Source: Deltaproteobacteria bacterium | GTDB taxonomy: Bacteria; Desulfobacterota; Desulfobaccia; Desulfobaccales; 0-14-0-80-60-11 | NCBI GenBank assembly: GCA_023381945.1 | Contig: JAMCQY010000393.1 | Span: 1-11,120 of the forward strand | Length of the DNA: 11,120 nt | Direction: 5' to 3' | Part shown: positions 1 through 5,706 of the stretch, piece by piece | How the letters are laid out: each line of letters opens with the position of its first letter | Numbering within the stretch: the first letter of the stretch is position 1 | The notes under the pieces: model-generated | Database searches by the model: none | Told to the model about the DNA's origin: nothing | Seen by the model: the letters and a program-made list of their open reading frames with translations, nothing else | Translations under genes and position numbers: made by a program

Positions 1-53
1 AACCTTGATAGGCAACTCCAGAGGCTGCAGTCCTGCCGTTAGACGATCCCCCA
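1..53 (-). tRNA. tRNA-Gln (anticodon CUG), 3' part cut by window edge
   Basis: The reverse complement of 53-1 reads as the first two thirds of a glutamine tRNA. The acceptor 5' strand is TGGGGGA, followed by TC, then a D arm GTCT-AACGGCA-GGAC. The anticodon arm is GCAGC-CTCTGGA-GTTGC, giving anticodon CTG, which reads CAG codons. A short variable loop follows, and then the start of the T arm (CAAGGTT). The rest of the T arm and the acceptor 3' strand lie left of the window. The five-pair anticodon stem (one G-U) and the U at position 33 are as expected. A strong promoter sits just upstream. Confidence 0.93.
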
Positions 54-72
54 GTCACGACTTGACCCATTT

Positions 73-101
73 TATATATGCGGTCGGGGGGATTTTGTCA
101 A
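73..101 (-). promoter_or_regulatory. Sigma-70 promoter of tRNA-Gln
   Basis: On the minus strand a perfect -35 box TTGACA (101-96) is followed by a 17-nt spacer and the -10 box TATATA (78-73). Initiation would fall near position 66, leaving a leader of about 12 nt before the tRNA 5' end at 53. The boxes lie immediately downstream of the MFS stop codon at 114, with no terminator between. Confidence 0.75.
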
Positions 102-113
102 GAGGCGGGGGGC

Positions 114-1301
114 TCAGCGCGACATAAAGCAAAAGTCCCGGGTTACCTTCGCAAAGAGCGGGATAGCCAGTAGCTGGATAAGTACGGAAAAGGCGATGAG
201 GCCGCCCAGAGAAACATCGTATAACCAACCCATTAGGGCGCTTCCCATGAACCAGAAGAGGCCGAAACCGGTGTTGAAAATGCCGTAACCGGTGGCCCGG
301 CGATCCCGCGGCACCATTTCCGCCAGGGCGGCCTTGATAATGGATTCCTGGGCTCCCATGCCGATGCCCCAGAGGACCATGCCCAACAGGGCGAGATCAA
401 AGCCGCCCAGAAAGACCAGGGGAGCAAAAAGCGCCGACAAGATTGAGATGCCCATGATCACCGGCATCCCCAGGCGGTCGAACAGGCGGCCCAGGATCAG
501 CGCCGCCACGGCATCCACCCCCATGGCCACGGCATAAAAAATGGGAATCCAATTGGGCGAGGCCACCGCGGCTTTGCCGAAATGGTAGGCGATCAAGGGA
601 AAATCGGCATAGCCTGCGCCAATCAGCCCCACAGCCACGACATAAAGCCAGTAAGGGTGAGTCAGGCCGGTGGTTTCCAACTTCGGGACGGTCACTTCCA
701 GGTGCTGGGGATGAGGATAGAGGCGGGCGGCAAGAGTGATTACCAGAACCGCCAGGATAGCCGGGATCAACAAATAAGCAAACCCGGCCCGATAGCCGCC
801 GTTAAAATAGAGAACTGCGGCCACAATGAGCGGCCCCAGCATGGCGCCGATCTGATCCATGGCCTCATGAAAGCCGAAGCCCCAACCCCGCCCCACCTCC
901 GTGGTGGCGTGGGAGAGCATAGCGTCCCGGGCGGGAGTGCGGATGGCCTTGCCCATCCGCTCGGTTAAGATCAGCAAAGCCGCGAATTGCCAACTCCCTG
1001 CCAAGGCCAGTAGCGGTACGACAAACAGGTTCAGGGCGTAGCCCACAAAAGTAATGGACCAGTACTTGCCGATACGGTCGGTTAGGTAACCCGAAACCAG
1101 CCGCAGGGCATAACCGATAAATTCTCCCAAACCGGCGACAATCCCGACCACGGTGGCGCTGGCGTTAAGCATGCCGAGAAAAGGGCCGGTGATGCTGCGG
1201 GCTCCCTCATAGGTCATGTCGCTGAACAGGCTGACCACGCCCACCAGGAGGATGAATTTCCAGGCCGCGGCTTTATTGAGAGTTTCTACCGTTTTATTCA
1301 T
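114..1301 (-). CDS. MFS transporter, 395 aa
   Basis: An integral inner-membrane transporter of the major facilitator superfamily; the substrate cannot be read from sequence. The protein has about 12 hydrophobic stretches. An MFS motif-A-like loop in the first half (GYLTDRIGKYW, about residues 71-81) is repeated in degenerate form in the second half (GRLFDRLGMP), as expected for the duplicated six-helix halves. The N-terminal FSDMTYEGARSITGP stretch is typical of a subgroup common in anaerobes. Length fits the family. The ATG start at 1301 lies 17 nt after the preceding stop and has no good Shine-Dalgarno, which suggests translational coupling. It is the last gene of the minus-strand operon that begins with the riboswitch-controlled antiporter, so it may export a stress-related solute or fluoride-associated ion. 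That role is inference. Confidence 0.9.
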   Translation of the reverse strand: MNKTVETLNKAAAWKFILLVGVVSLFSDMTYEGARSITGPFLGMLNASATVVGIVAGLGEFIGYALRLVSGYLTDRIGKYWSITFVGYALNLFVVPLLALAGSWQFAALLILTERMGKAIRTPARDAMLSHATTEVGRGWGFGFHEAMDQIGAMLGPLIVAAVLYFNGGYRAGFAYLLIPAILAVLVITLAARLYPHPQHLEVTVPKLETTGLTHPYWLYVVAVGLIGAGYADFPLIAYHFGKAAVASPNWIPIFYAVAMGVDAVAALILGRLFDRLGMPVIMGISILSALFAPLVFLGGFDLALLGMVLWGIGMGAQESIIKAALAEMVPRDRRATGYGIFNTGFGLFWFMGSALMGWLYDVSLGGLIAFSVLIQLLAIPLFAKVTRDFCFMSR

Positions 1302-1318
1302 AAGGCTTAGAAAAGGAT

Positions 1319-1768
1319 TCAGCCTAACGAGCCGGGTTTGCTCAGCAATGTCTTGATGTGATCTAAATATTGCAGGATTCGATGAGCCTTGGGGTCCAGA
1401 TAATCAACCAATTCCGGCGGCGGTTCGCCAAAACCCCGCAGATACTTGCCGGTCATTTCCAGGACGTCCACCCAAAGAATGTAGCAGTGTCCCCGAATGG
1501 TTTTGACAATGTCTTGAGAACCTGGCTGCAGTTGTAGATCATCCTGAAATTCCTGCATGAGGCCGCGGATACCGGCAATATCGGCCAATAGTCCGGCCCG
1601 CCTGCCGGGATCCAGGGTGTTCTTTTCGCGGTAAAGCACAGAGCGCACTTCCCGTCCCCGAGCCCACTCCTCAAATTTAACTAAAGCTTCGTCGAGAAGG
1701 GTGAGGGTTATCCTGATTCGGCTGCGGTGCGCCTCGCTCAGGTTTGGAATAACTCCATCCTGCATCAC
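1319..1768 (-). CDS. Uncharacterised helical protein, 149 aa
   Basis: I do not recognise a family. The protein is cytosolic-looking with no signal peptide or membrane segment. It is rich in charged heptad-like helices, for example residues 20-70, and has a proline turn GEPPPEL near residue 115. No cysteine pairs or nucleotide-binding motif are visible. The GTG at 1768 is seven nt from an AGGA (1779-1776); the next codon is ATG and could also serve. It lies 42 nt after the universal stress protein gene and 17 nt before the MFS gene, clearly within the same operon, so it is probably induced along with them. Function unknown. Confidence 0.75.
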   Translation of the reverse strand: MMQDGVIPNLSEAHRSRIRITLTLLDEALVKFEEWARGREVRSVLYREKNTLDPGRRAGLLADIAGIRGLMQEFQDDLQLQPGSQDIVKTIRGHCYILWVDVLEMTGKYLRGFGEPPPELVDYLDPKAHRILQYLDHIKTLLSKPGSLG

Positions 1769-1810
1769 GCAGACATCCTGCTATCCCGATTTATCCTCTA
1801 AGGGGGCCTA

Positions 1811-2233
1811 TTACCGCACAATCAGCACGCTGCATGGGGCATGGCGGCTCACCTTTTCGGCGGTGGTGCCCAGAAAGGCGGCCCAGACTCCGGAGAGGCC
1901 GCTGTGGCCCACCAGGATCACGTCAAACTCGCCCTCTTTGGCCACTTCCACAATGGTCTGGGCCGGGTGGCCGGCGCGCAGGAGGGCTTTTAACTCAATC
2001 CCGGCTTTTTCGGCCCGGGCCCGCGCCGCTTCCATAAGCTTGCGGAACTTTTGGTCGGCCAGATCCTTGGCTTCCTGGAATTCGCCGACAGTGGCGCTGA
2101 CATGCGGCAGCTTTTCCTCCACCGCCAGGGCCCAAATTTTCCCCTGATGCAGCTTAGCCAGATCGATGGCAGCCTCAAGGGCCTTATTTGCCCCTTCCGA
2201 CCCATCATACGCCAGCAGGATTTTTTGAAACAT
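1811..2233 (-). CDS. Universal stress protein, UspA family, ATP-binding type, 140 aa
   Basis: A single Usp domain of standard length. The N-terminal strand MFQKILLAYDGSEGA carries the conserved Asp (residue 10). The C-terminal nucleotide-binding motif G-2x-G-9x-G-(S/T) is complete: G109, G112, G122 and T123 in GHSGLSGVWAAFLGTT. It should therefore bind ATP, like the MJ0577 class and unlike E. coli UspA. I chose the ATG at 2233, preceded by GGGAGGA, over an upstream in-frame ATG at 2251 because the family starts with this beta strand. The gene is 59 nt downstream of the antiporter gene in the riboswitch-led operon. Stand-alone Usp proteins often sit beside antiporters and may regulate them or signal energy status; here that is inference. 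Confidence 0.93.
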   Translation of the reverse strand: MFQKILLAYDGSEGANKALEAAIDLAKLHQGKIWALAVEEKLPHVSATVGEFQEAKDLADQKFRKLMEAARARAEKAGIELKALLRAGHPAQTIVEVAKEGEFDVILVGHSGLSGVWAAFLGTTAEKVSRHAPCSVLIVR

Positions 2234-2292
2234 CGTTCCTCCCGTTATCATACTCGTTTGGATGTTTCATCAGCTATCCTTGAAATTGCCGC

Positions 2293-3471
2293 TCATTCTT
2301 CGACGTAATGCAAAAAATGCTCCGTACTGCCCAAATATACCGGCTCATAAGGGACCACGGTCCTGGGCTGAAACCAGGTCTGGGCAATAAAGGTCGGCAC
2401 CACCGCGGAGCCGATGACCACCGTCACCAGGACGGAATATTGGTCTTGGCTGATAATCCCGCGAGTCAGCCCGTAAAGGGCCGAAATGCTCCCGAAAGTG
2501 AGGCCGGTGGACATGAGTAAGGTGGTGTAATTACTTTCCCTAAGCGGCATCTTAAAGACCCGGCATAACGGCCAGACCCCGATGATTTTGGCGGCGATCT
2601 TTACCCCCAATAGGATAAGGATTAACACGATTCCCGCGTACAAAGCCGGTAGGGAGATCAAGGCCCCAGCCTTGATAAAGAAAAACGGGGTCAGCAGGGT
2701 GAAGGTGATGGTCCGCATGCGCCGCATCAAGACCTTGTCCCGGACGAACACGCCGGCGACCACCAGCCCGAAGAGATAGGCCGGCAAGACCGCTTCACTG
2801 TTGGCCGTGACCGCCAGGGCCCCTAGAAAACAGAGCACCAAAAAGACGAATTTGACTTCCGGCTCGCTGACCCGGCCGCCCCAAGTCTTAAACATCCAGC
2901 GGCTGACCCGCGGCAGTAGCCACAGGGCAATGCCGGTAACTACGACAAACACCAGCATCCAACGGTTAAAATTGGCAAACAGCACTCCCAAGGCCAGCAC
3001 CGTGCCCAGGTCGGTGACGAAGCAGGCGGCCAGGATGAGCTTGCCGATGTCGGTCTCATTCAGACCGGTCTCCACCATGACGGCATAGACCACGGCCACC
3101 GAGGTGGTGGACAGGGCGATACCGGCGATCTCGGCAGCCTGCAAATCCCAACCGGTGACATAATAAGCAAAGGCCATGGCTCCCAGGAAGGGAAAGAGGA
3201 AGGAAACGAAGCCGATTACCAGGCTGGGTTTGAGATGTTTCTTGAAGGAAGCTGGGTCAATCTCGGCTCCAGCCAGGAAGGTCAGCATCATGGAGCCAAA
3301 GGCGGCCAGGACATCTATCCAGGGAGCCGAGTGGAATCCCAAAAAATTTCCCGCCAGGGTTCCCAGGAAAATTTCCACCAGGGCTACCGAGATCCCGGTG
3401 CGGATGGAAATGAGGCTCGCCGCGAGCGCTACGCCCAGCCAACTGGCCGCAGTAAACCATACCTGTTCCAC
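2293..3471 (-). CDS. Cation:proton antiporter, CPA2-like, 392 aa
   Basis: An inner-membrane monovalent cation/proton antiporter of the Na+/H+ exchanger superfamily, with about 12 hydrophobic segments. The unwound-helix motif STTSV (121-125) is present. The ion-binding acidic residue is in AACFVTDLG, with T153-D154 where NhaA and NapA have DD, and most CPA1 and Kef members have ND or QD. A family lysine appears in FFFIKAGALIS in the second half. There is no RCK/TrkA-N domain, so it is shorter than Kef channels. Translation starts at GTG 3471, five nt after GGGAGGA; no earlier start fits. A fluoride riboswitch and terminator precede it, so fluoride should induce it. Antiporters of this type are known members of the fluoride regulon. 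Its physiological ion (Na+, K+ or indirectly F-) is not visible. Confidence 0.92.
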   Translation of the reverse strand: MEQVWFTAASWLGVALAASLISIRTGISVALVEIFLGTLAGNFLGFHSAPWIDVLAAFGSMMLTFLAGAEIDPASFKKHLKPSLVIGFVSFLFPFLGAMAFAYYVTGWDLQAAEIAGIALSTTSVAVVYAVMVETGLNETDIGKLILAACFVTDLGTVLALGVLFANFNRWMLVFVVVTGIALWLLPRVSRWMFKTWGGRVSEPEVKFVFLVLCFLGALAVTANSEAVLPAYLFGLVVAGVFVRDKVLMRRMRTITFTLLTPFFFIKAGALISLPALYAGIVLILILLGVKIAAKIIGVWPLCRVFKMPLRESNYTTLLMSTGLTFGSISALYGLTRGIISQDQYSVLVTVVIGSAVVPTFIAQTWFQPRTVVPYEPVYLGSTEHFLHYVEE

Positions 3472-3504
3472 TTTATTCCTCCCGATAACAGAATGGAGGG
3501 CAAT

Positions 3505-3543
3505 AAAAAAGCCCCTGCTTCACCAAAGGTGAACACAGGAGCC
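3505..3543 (-). terminator. Riboswitch-controlled intrinsic terminator
   Basis: On the minus strand GGCTCCTG...TTCACC pairs across a TTT loop with GGTGAA...CAGGGGCT, with one small internal bulge and a G-U pair, followed by six T. The 5' strand of this hairpin (GGCTCC) is also the 3' strand of aptamer stem P1. Aptamer and terminator are therefore mutually exclusive, as expected of a transcriptional ON switch. Confidence 0.85.
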
Positions 3544-3600
3544 ATCAGCGTCTACGCGGTTCGGGCGGATTTCTTTTCCTCCCAGGCGGACCCCATCGCC
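3536..3600 (-). ncRNA. Fluoride riboswitch (crcB motif) upstream of the antiporter operon
   Basis: The minus strand from 3600 carries the ordered crcB-motif signature: GGCGATGGGGTCCGCC, then GAACCGC, a small hairpin GCG-TAGA-CGC, and GCTGATGGCTCCTG. Stem P1 forms between GGGGTC and GGCTCC with two wobble pairs. Relative to the compact form there is an extra element of about 22 nt after the first block. It can itself fold as GGGAGGA / TCCGCCC with one A-G mismatch, which would be a variable side hairpin. The 3' end overlaps an intrinsic terminator. This class binds fluoride through three Mg2+ ions and raises expression of downstream genes. The identification rests on sequence pattern only. Confidence 0.9.
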
Positions 3601-3617
3601 ACTAGTTGTCGTCTTCT

Positions 3618-3646
3618 TCTTTACAACTTCTCCCGGATCAGGTCAA
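3618..3646 (-). promoter_or_regulatory. Candidate promoter for the riboswitch leader
   Basis: On the minus strand TTGACC (3646-3641) is followed by a 17-nt spacer and TAAAGA (3623-3618), a good -35 with a weak -10. The -35 box overlaps the stop codon of the DUF190-CBS gene. Initiation would fall near 3611, just before the aptamer at 3600. Read-through from the fluC cassette is an alternative source of transcript. Confidence 0.45.
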
Positions 3647-4929
3647 GCTGAATGTGCAAACCCGGCGCGCAACAGGGCCTCACGGCTGACCATGCCGCGA
3701 TATTTTCCCTGGGCGTCAATTACCGGCAAACGTTTGATCGCCCGGTCGAGCATCAACCGGATGGCTTCATTGATCGGGGCATCTTCCTGAACCGTGATTA
3801 TATTCGTGTTCATGACCTCACCGGCGGTTTTCATACTCAGGAGAAATTGCTGGAGTTGCCGGTGTTTTCGGCCCCGCTCGGTAAAAGGAATTTTGCTGAC
3901 AAAATAGTCCCAGATACCCGGATGGCGCTCGGAAAAAGCGATCAGGAGGTCCCGGTCTGAAATCAGTCCCAGAAAATCTCCTGCTTGATTCACCACACAA
4001 ACCCGCTGAATGTCGTTGCTGTCGATGAGGCGAATCACTTCCTCGACGGGAGTGTCCGGGAAAACCGTGGGAGTGTCCCGGCGCATGATGTCGGAGACAA
4101 ACCGCAGGTTTTCCACGGCGATTTCCTGTTCCTGAAAGGCCTTCCAGTCGGGGGACTCACGCATGATGCTGCGAAACACGTCCACCCGCGAAAGGATCCC
4201 CACCAGTCTTCCGGCCTCGTCGATAACCGGCAAACGTTTCACCTGTTTCTTCAGCATGAGATTCACTGCCTCGGTGACCAACTGGTCCTGGGCAATCATC
4301 ACCGCCGGCTTGGTCATGACTTCTTTGGCCTGCTTCGGGGCGAGGGCCGCCAGTATCGCGCTCACTTTTCCACGATCCGATTCAGCCAGCAAACCGAGCC
4401 GCATCGGCATTCCTGCCTTATAGATCAAATCCCCCTGAGCAATAACGCCCACCGGCCGGTCTTCTTGGTCGACCACCGGCAACCCGGTAAAGGTGGAAGA
4501 GAGCAGCAGGCGGGCCACTTCGGCCAAAGAAGTGTCCGGGTTAACCTTTTTAGGAGCAGGAGTCATTAGATCGCGAACCCTGGTGTGTCTCGGAATGAGA
4601 AGGCCACGGGTCTTGTGGGAAACGACGCTCAAATCCTGCACCGCCACAATACCATCGGTAACCATCTCCGCAGCCTTCGCCAATATCCGCTCGGACTCGA
4701 CCGCCGGCACGATAATCGTAATCCGCACCGGCATGTTGTAGGACAGGACTTCGATTCTGCCGGTGGCAATTTCGCCGCTTTCGTAAACACCCTCTATCCC
4801 TTTGGTCACCAAACAACGCGCCGCGATTTTCAGGTCGCGCACAAACTGGACGATGGCATCGTAAACGGGCTGCCCCTGCCAGCGGGCCTCTTCACTGGTG
4901 AATATCTCGATTTTTTTATACTGCTGCAT
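3643..4929 (-). CDS. DUF190 domain protein with four CBS domains, 428 aa
   Basis: Cytosolic protein. Residues 1 to about 105 form a DUF190 domain, which has a PII-like ferredoxin fold and commonly accompanies FluC. Four CBS repeats follow: about 117-172 (VRDLMTP...LPVVD), 201-254 (AKEVMTK...LPVID), 278-331 (VSDIMRR...VCVVN) and 369-422 (AGEVMNT...LPVID). These make two Bateman modules, which typically bind adenine nucleotides. Repeat 3 diverges most at its LPVID core. The ATG at 4929 is six nt after GGTGAGG; an in-frame GTG at 4941 is possible but worse placed. The gene begins 13 nt after the fluC stop, so the two are co-transcribed. A sensor/regulatory role for the channel or for fluoride stress is inferred from context. 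It is unusual in having four CBS copies on the DUF190 domain. Confidence 0.93.
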   Translation of the reverse strand: MQQYKKIEIFTSEEARWQGQPVYDAIVQFVRDLKIAARCLVTKGIEGVYESGEIATGRIEVLSYNMPVRITIIVPAVESERILAKAAEMVTDGIVAVQDLSVVSHKTRGLLIPRHTRVRDLMTPAPKKVNPDTSLAEVARLLLSSTFTGLPVVDQEDRPVGVIAQGDLIYKAGMPMRLGLLAESDRGKVSAILAALAPKQAKEVMTKPAVMIAQDQLVTEAVNLMLKKQVKRLPVIDEAGRLVGILSRVDVFRSIMRESPDWKAFQEQEIAVENLRFVSDIMRRDTPTVFPDTPVEEVIRLIDSNDIQRVCVVNQAGDFLGLISDRDLLIAFSERHPGIWDYFVSKIPFTERGRKHRQLQQFLLSMKTAGEVMNTNIITVQEDAPINEAIRLMLDRAIKRLPVIDAQGKYRGMVSREALLRAGFAHSA

Positions 4930-4942
4930 AATTAGCCTCACC

Positions 4943-5317
4943 TTACCTTAGACGGCCCACCAGCATGCCCAAAAAAACCAAGGCCCCACCAATTAGGTTG
5001 TTGGACAGGAAGTTGGCCACCGCGACCAGGTGCATTCCCGCCCGCATGGAAGTCGCCGTCTCCAGGGCATAGGTGGAAAAGGTTGTCAAGCCCCCCAGAA
5101 ACCCGGTCATAAAAAACAGGCGAATCGTGGGATTCATAATATTCAGGCCGCGGTCGGCCAGGGCAAAGGCAAGACCGATAAGAAAGCAGCCTGAAAGGTT
5201 GACAACAAGGGTGCCCCAAGGGAATTTGACGCCAAAAAGCTGGACGGCCAGCAATGACAAGGCGTATCGGCAGACCGACCCGATGCCTCCACCCAGCAAC
5301 ACTAAAAAAATCTTCAT
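4943..5317 (-). CDS. crcB: Fluoride channel FluC/CrcB, 124 aa
   Basis: A dual-topology inner-membrane F- channel that lets fluoride leave the cytoplasm. Four hydrophobic helices and the family landmarks are present. GSVCRY carries R17, WGTLVVNLSG carries the pore Asn (N40) and central NxxG, and GFLGGLTTFSTY carries the TTFST break with Na+-site backbone. The first Phe-box residue is F80; the second is Y83 where characterised channels have Phe. I chose ATG 5317 (MKIFLVLLGGGIGS), which matches the usual family N-terminus, over an in-frame start at 5365 that would add 16 polar residues. The Shine-Dalgarno is weak. It is followed 13 nt later by the DUF190-CBS gene. No fluoride riboswitch is recognisable upstream on this strand. 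Confidence 0.95.
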   Translation of the reverse strand: MKIFLVLLGGGIGSVCRYALSLLAVQLFGVKFPWGTLVVNLSGCFLIGLAFALADRGLNIMNPTIRLFFMTGFLGGLTTFSTYALETATSMRAGMHLVAVANFLSNNLIGGALVFLGMLVGRLR

Positions 5318-5365
5318 TATCCAACCATCAGTCCTGATCAGGTTTGGCAGCCAATTCAAAATCAA

Positions 5366-5394
5366 AAGTTAAAACTCCCGCGTCCCTCTATCAA
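5366..5394 (-). promoter_or_regulatory. Weak candidate promoter for the fluC cassette
   Basis: On the minus strand TTGATA (5394-5389), a 17-nt spacer and TAACTT (5371-5366) could direct initiation near 5359, about 40 nt before the fluC start. The -10 match is poor. Another weak pair, TTGACC (5498-5493) with TATGCC (5475-5470), is also 17 nt apart. I cannot decide between them. Confidence 0.22.
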
Positions 5395-5565
5395 TCTGGA
5401 AAATAAGGCGGTTTTTGCCGGAATTCGACCTATTTCATTAGAAAAAACGGTTCTGGTAATTTGATAAAAGGCATAACGCAGAAACTCGTAATGGTCAACC
5501 TTCCCAGCAATATTTTTGCTGCGGCTCGATCAAGCGGTTTTTCCCTGCCAGCCGGCAATAAAATA

Positions 5566-5594
5566 TTGACAGTTACCGGAAAAAGTCTTATTTA
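5566..5594 (+). promoter_or_regulatory. Promoter of the fluoride-switched GTPase transcript
   Basis: A perfect -35 box TTGACA (5566-5571) is followed after 17 nt by TATTTA (5589-5594), a partial -10 match within an A/T-only stretch. TAAAAT (5593-5598) is a better -10 but at 21 nt. Initiation near 5601 would start the RNA just before the aptamer at 5610. Confidence 0.6.
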
Positions 5595-5609
5595 AAATTT
5601 AAATACTTA

Positions 5610-5657
5610 GGGTGATGAAGTCCACCGGAACCGCTGCTTTGAGGCTAATGACTTCTG
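5610..5657 (+). ncRNA. Fluoride riboswitch (crcB motif) upstream of dynamin-like GTPase
   Basis: The compact aptamer aligns block by block with the crcB motif: GGGTGATGAAGTCCACC, then GGAACCGC, a short P3 loop, and GGCTAATGACTTCTG. Stem P1 is a perfect six-pair helix, GAAGTC (5617-5622) with GACTTC (5650-5655). GGTG and CACC of the first block are complementary. The orientation is unambiguous: the plus strand reads the motif and points to the GTPase gene at 5707. The last six bases also form the 5' strand of the following terminator hairpin. Known biology: fluoride binding favours the aptamer fold and lets polymerase read through. The downstream gene type is not one I know as a member of this regulon. 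Confidence 0.92.
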
Positions 5658-5684
5658 TCCCGTTCGGGGCAGAAGTTTTTTTTT
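5651..5684 (+). terminator. Riboswitch-controlled intrinsic terminator
   Basis: ACTTCTGTCCC (5651-5661), loop GTTC, and GGGGCAGAAGT (5666-5676) form an 11-bp hairpin with one G-U pair, followed by eight T (5677-5684). Its 5' strand overlaps the aptamer P1 3' strand (ACTTC), so the two structures compete. It lies 22 nt before the GTPase start codon. Confidence 0.92.
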
Positions 5685-5706
5685 GCGTAAAGATCAAGGA
5701 GAATTA

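Larger units (their letters stand above)
5318..5706. other. Divergent intergenic region between fluC and the dynamin-like gene
   Basis: This 389-bp gap is visibly more AT-rich than its flanks. Its right part (from 5566) holds a plus-strand promoter, a fluoride aptamer and a terminator. Its left part (5318-5565) holds only weak minus-strand promoter candidates, a 10-bp palindrome CCTGATCAGG (5333-5342) and a small hairpin CAGCAA-TATTT-TTGCTG (5505-5521). I see no coding region in it. Confidence 0.8.

Noticed and set aside
1..113. Integration site of a mobile element at tRNA-Gln.
   Set aside because: No integrase or transposase gene is present, no direct repeat of the tRNA end is seen, and the operon lies on the 5' side of the tRNA. 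The 3' end is outside the window.
3235..3651. Plus-strand open frame of 138 codons across the antiporter start and riboswitch leader.
   Set aside because: It runs antisense to an antiporter start, a riboswitch and a terminator, and has no recognisable features.
5505..5521. Hairpin CAGCAA-TATTT-TTGCTG as a terminator.
   Set aside because: Only six pairs with no T-run after it, and no transcript that would need ending there.
5395..5560. Possible degenerate fluoride aptamer on the minus strand before fluC (AAAAACCGCC and GAAAAACCGC blocks).
   Set aside because: The obligatory GATG block before and the TGATGAC-type block after are missing, and no overlapping terminator with a T-run is present. 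The AACCGC matches are likely chance.
5683..5706. TTG start for the GTPase, adding eight residues.
   Set aside because: It lies within the terminator U-run and has no Shine-Dalgarno, whereas ATG 5707 has AAGGAG at five nt.
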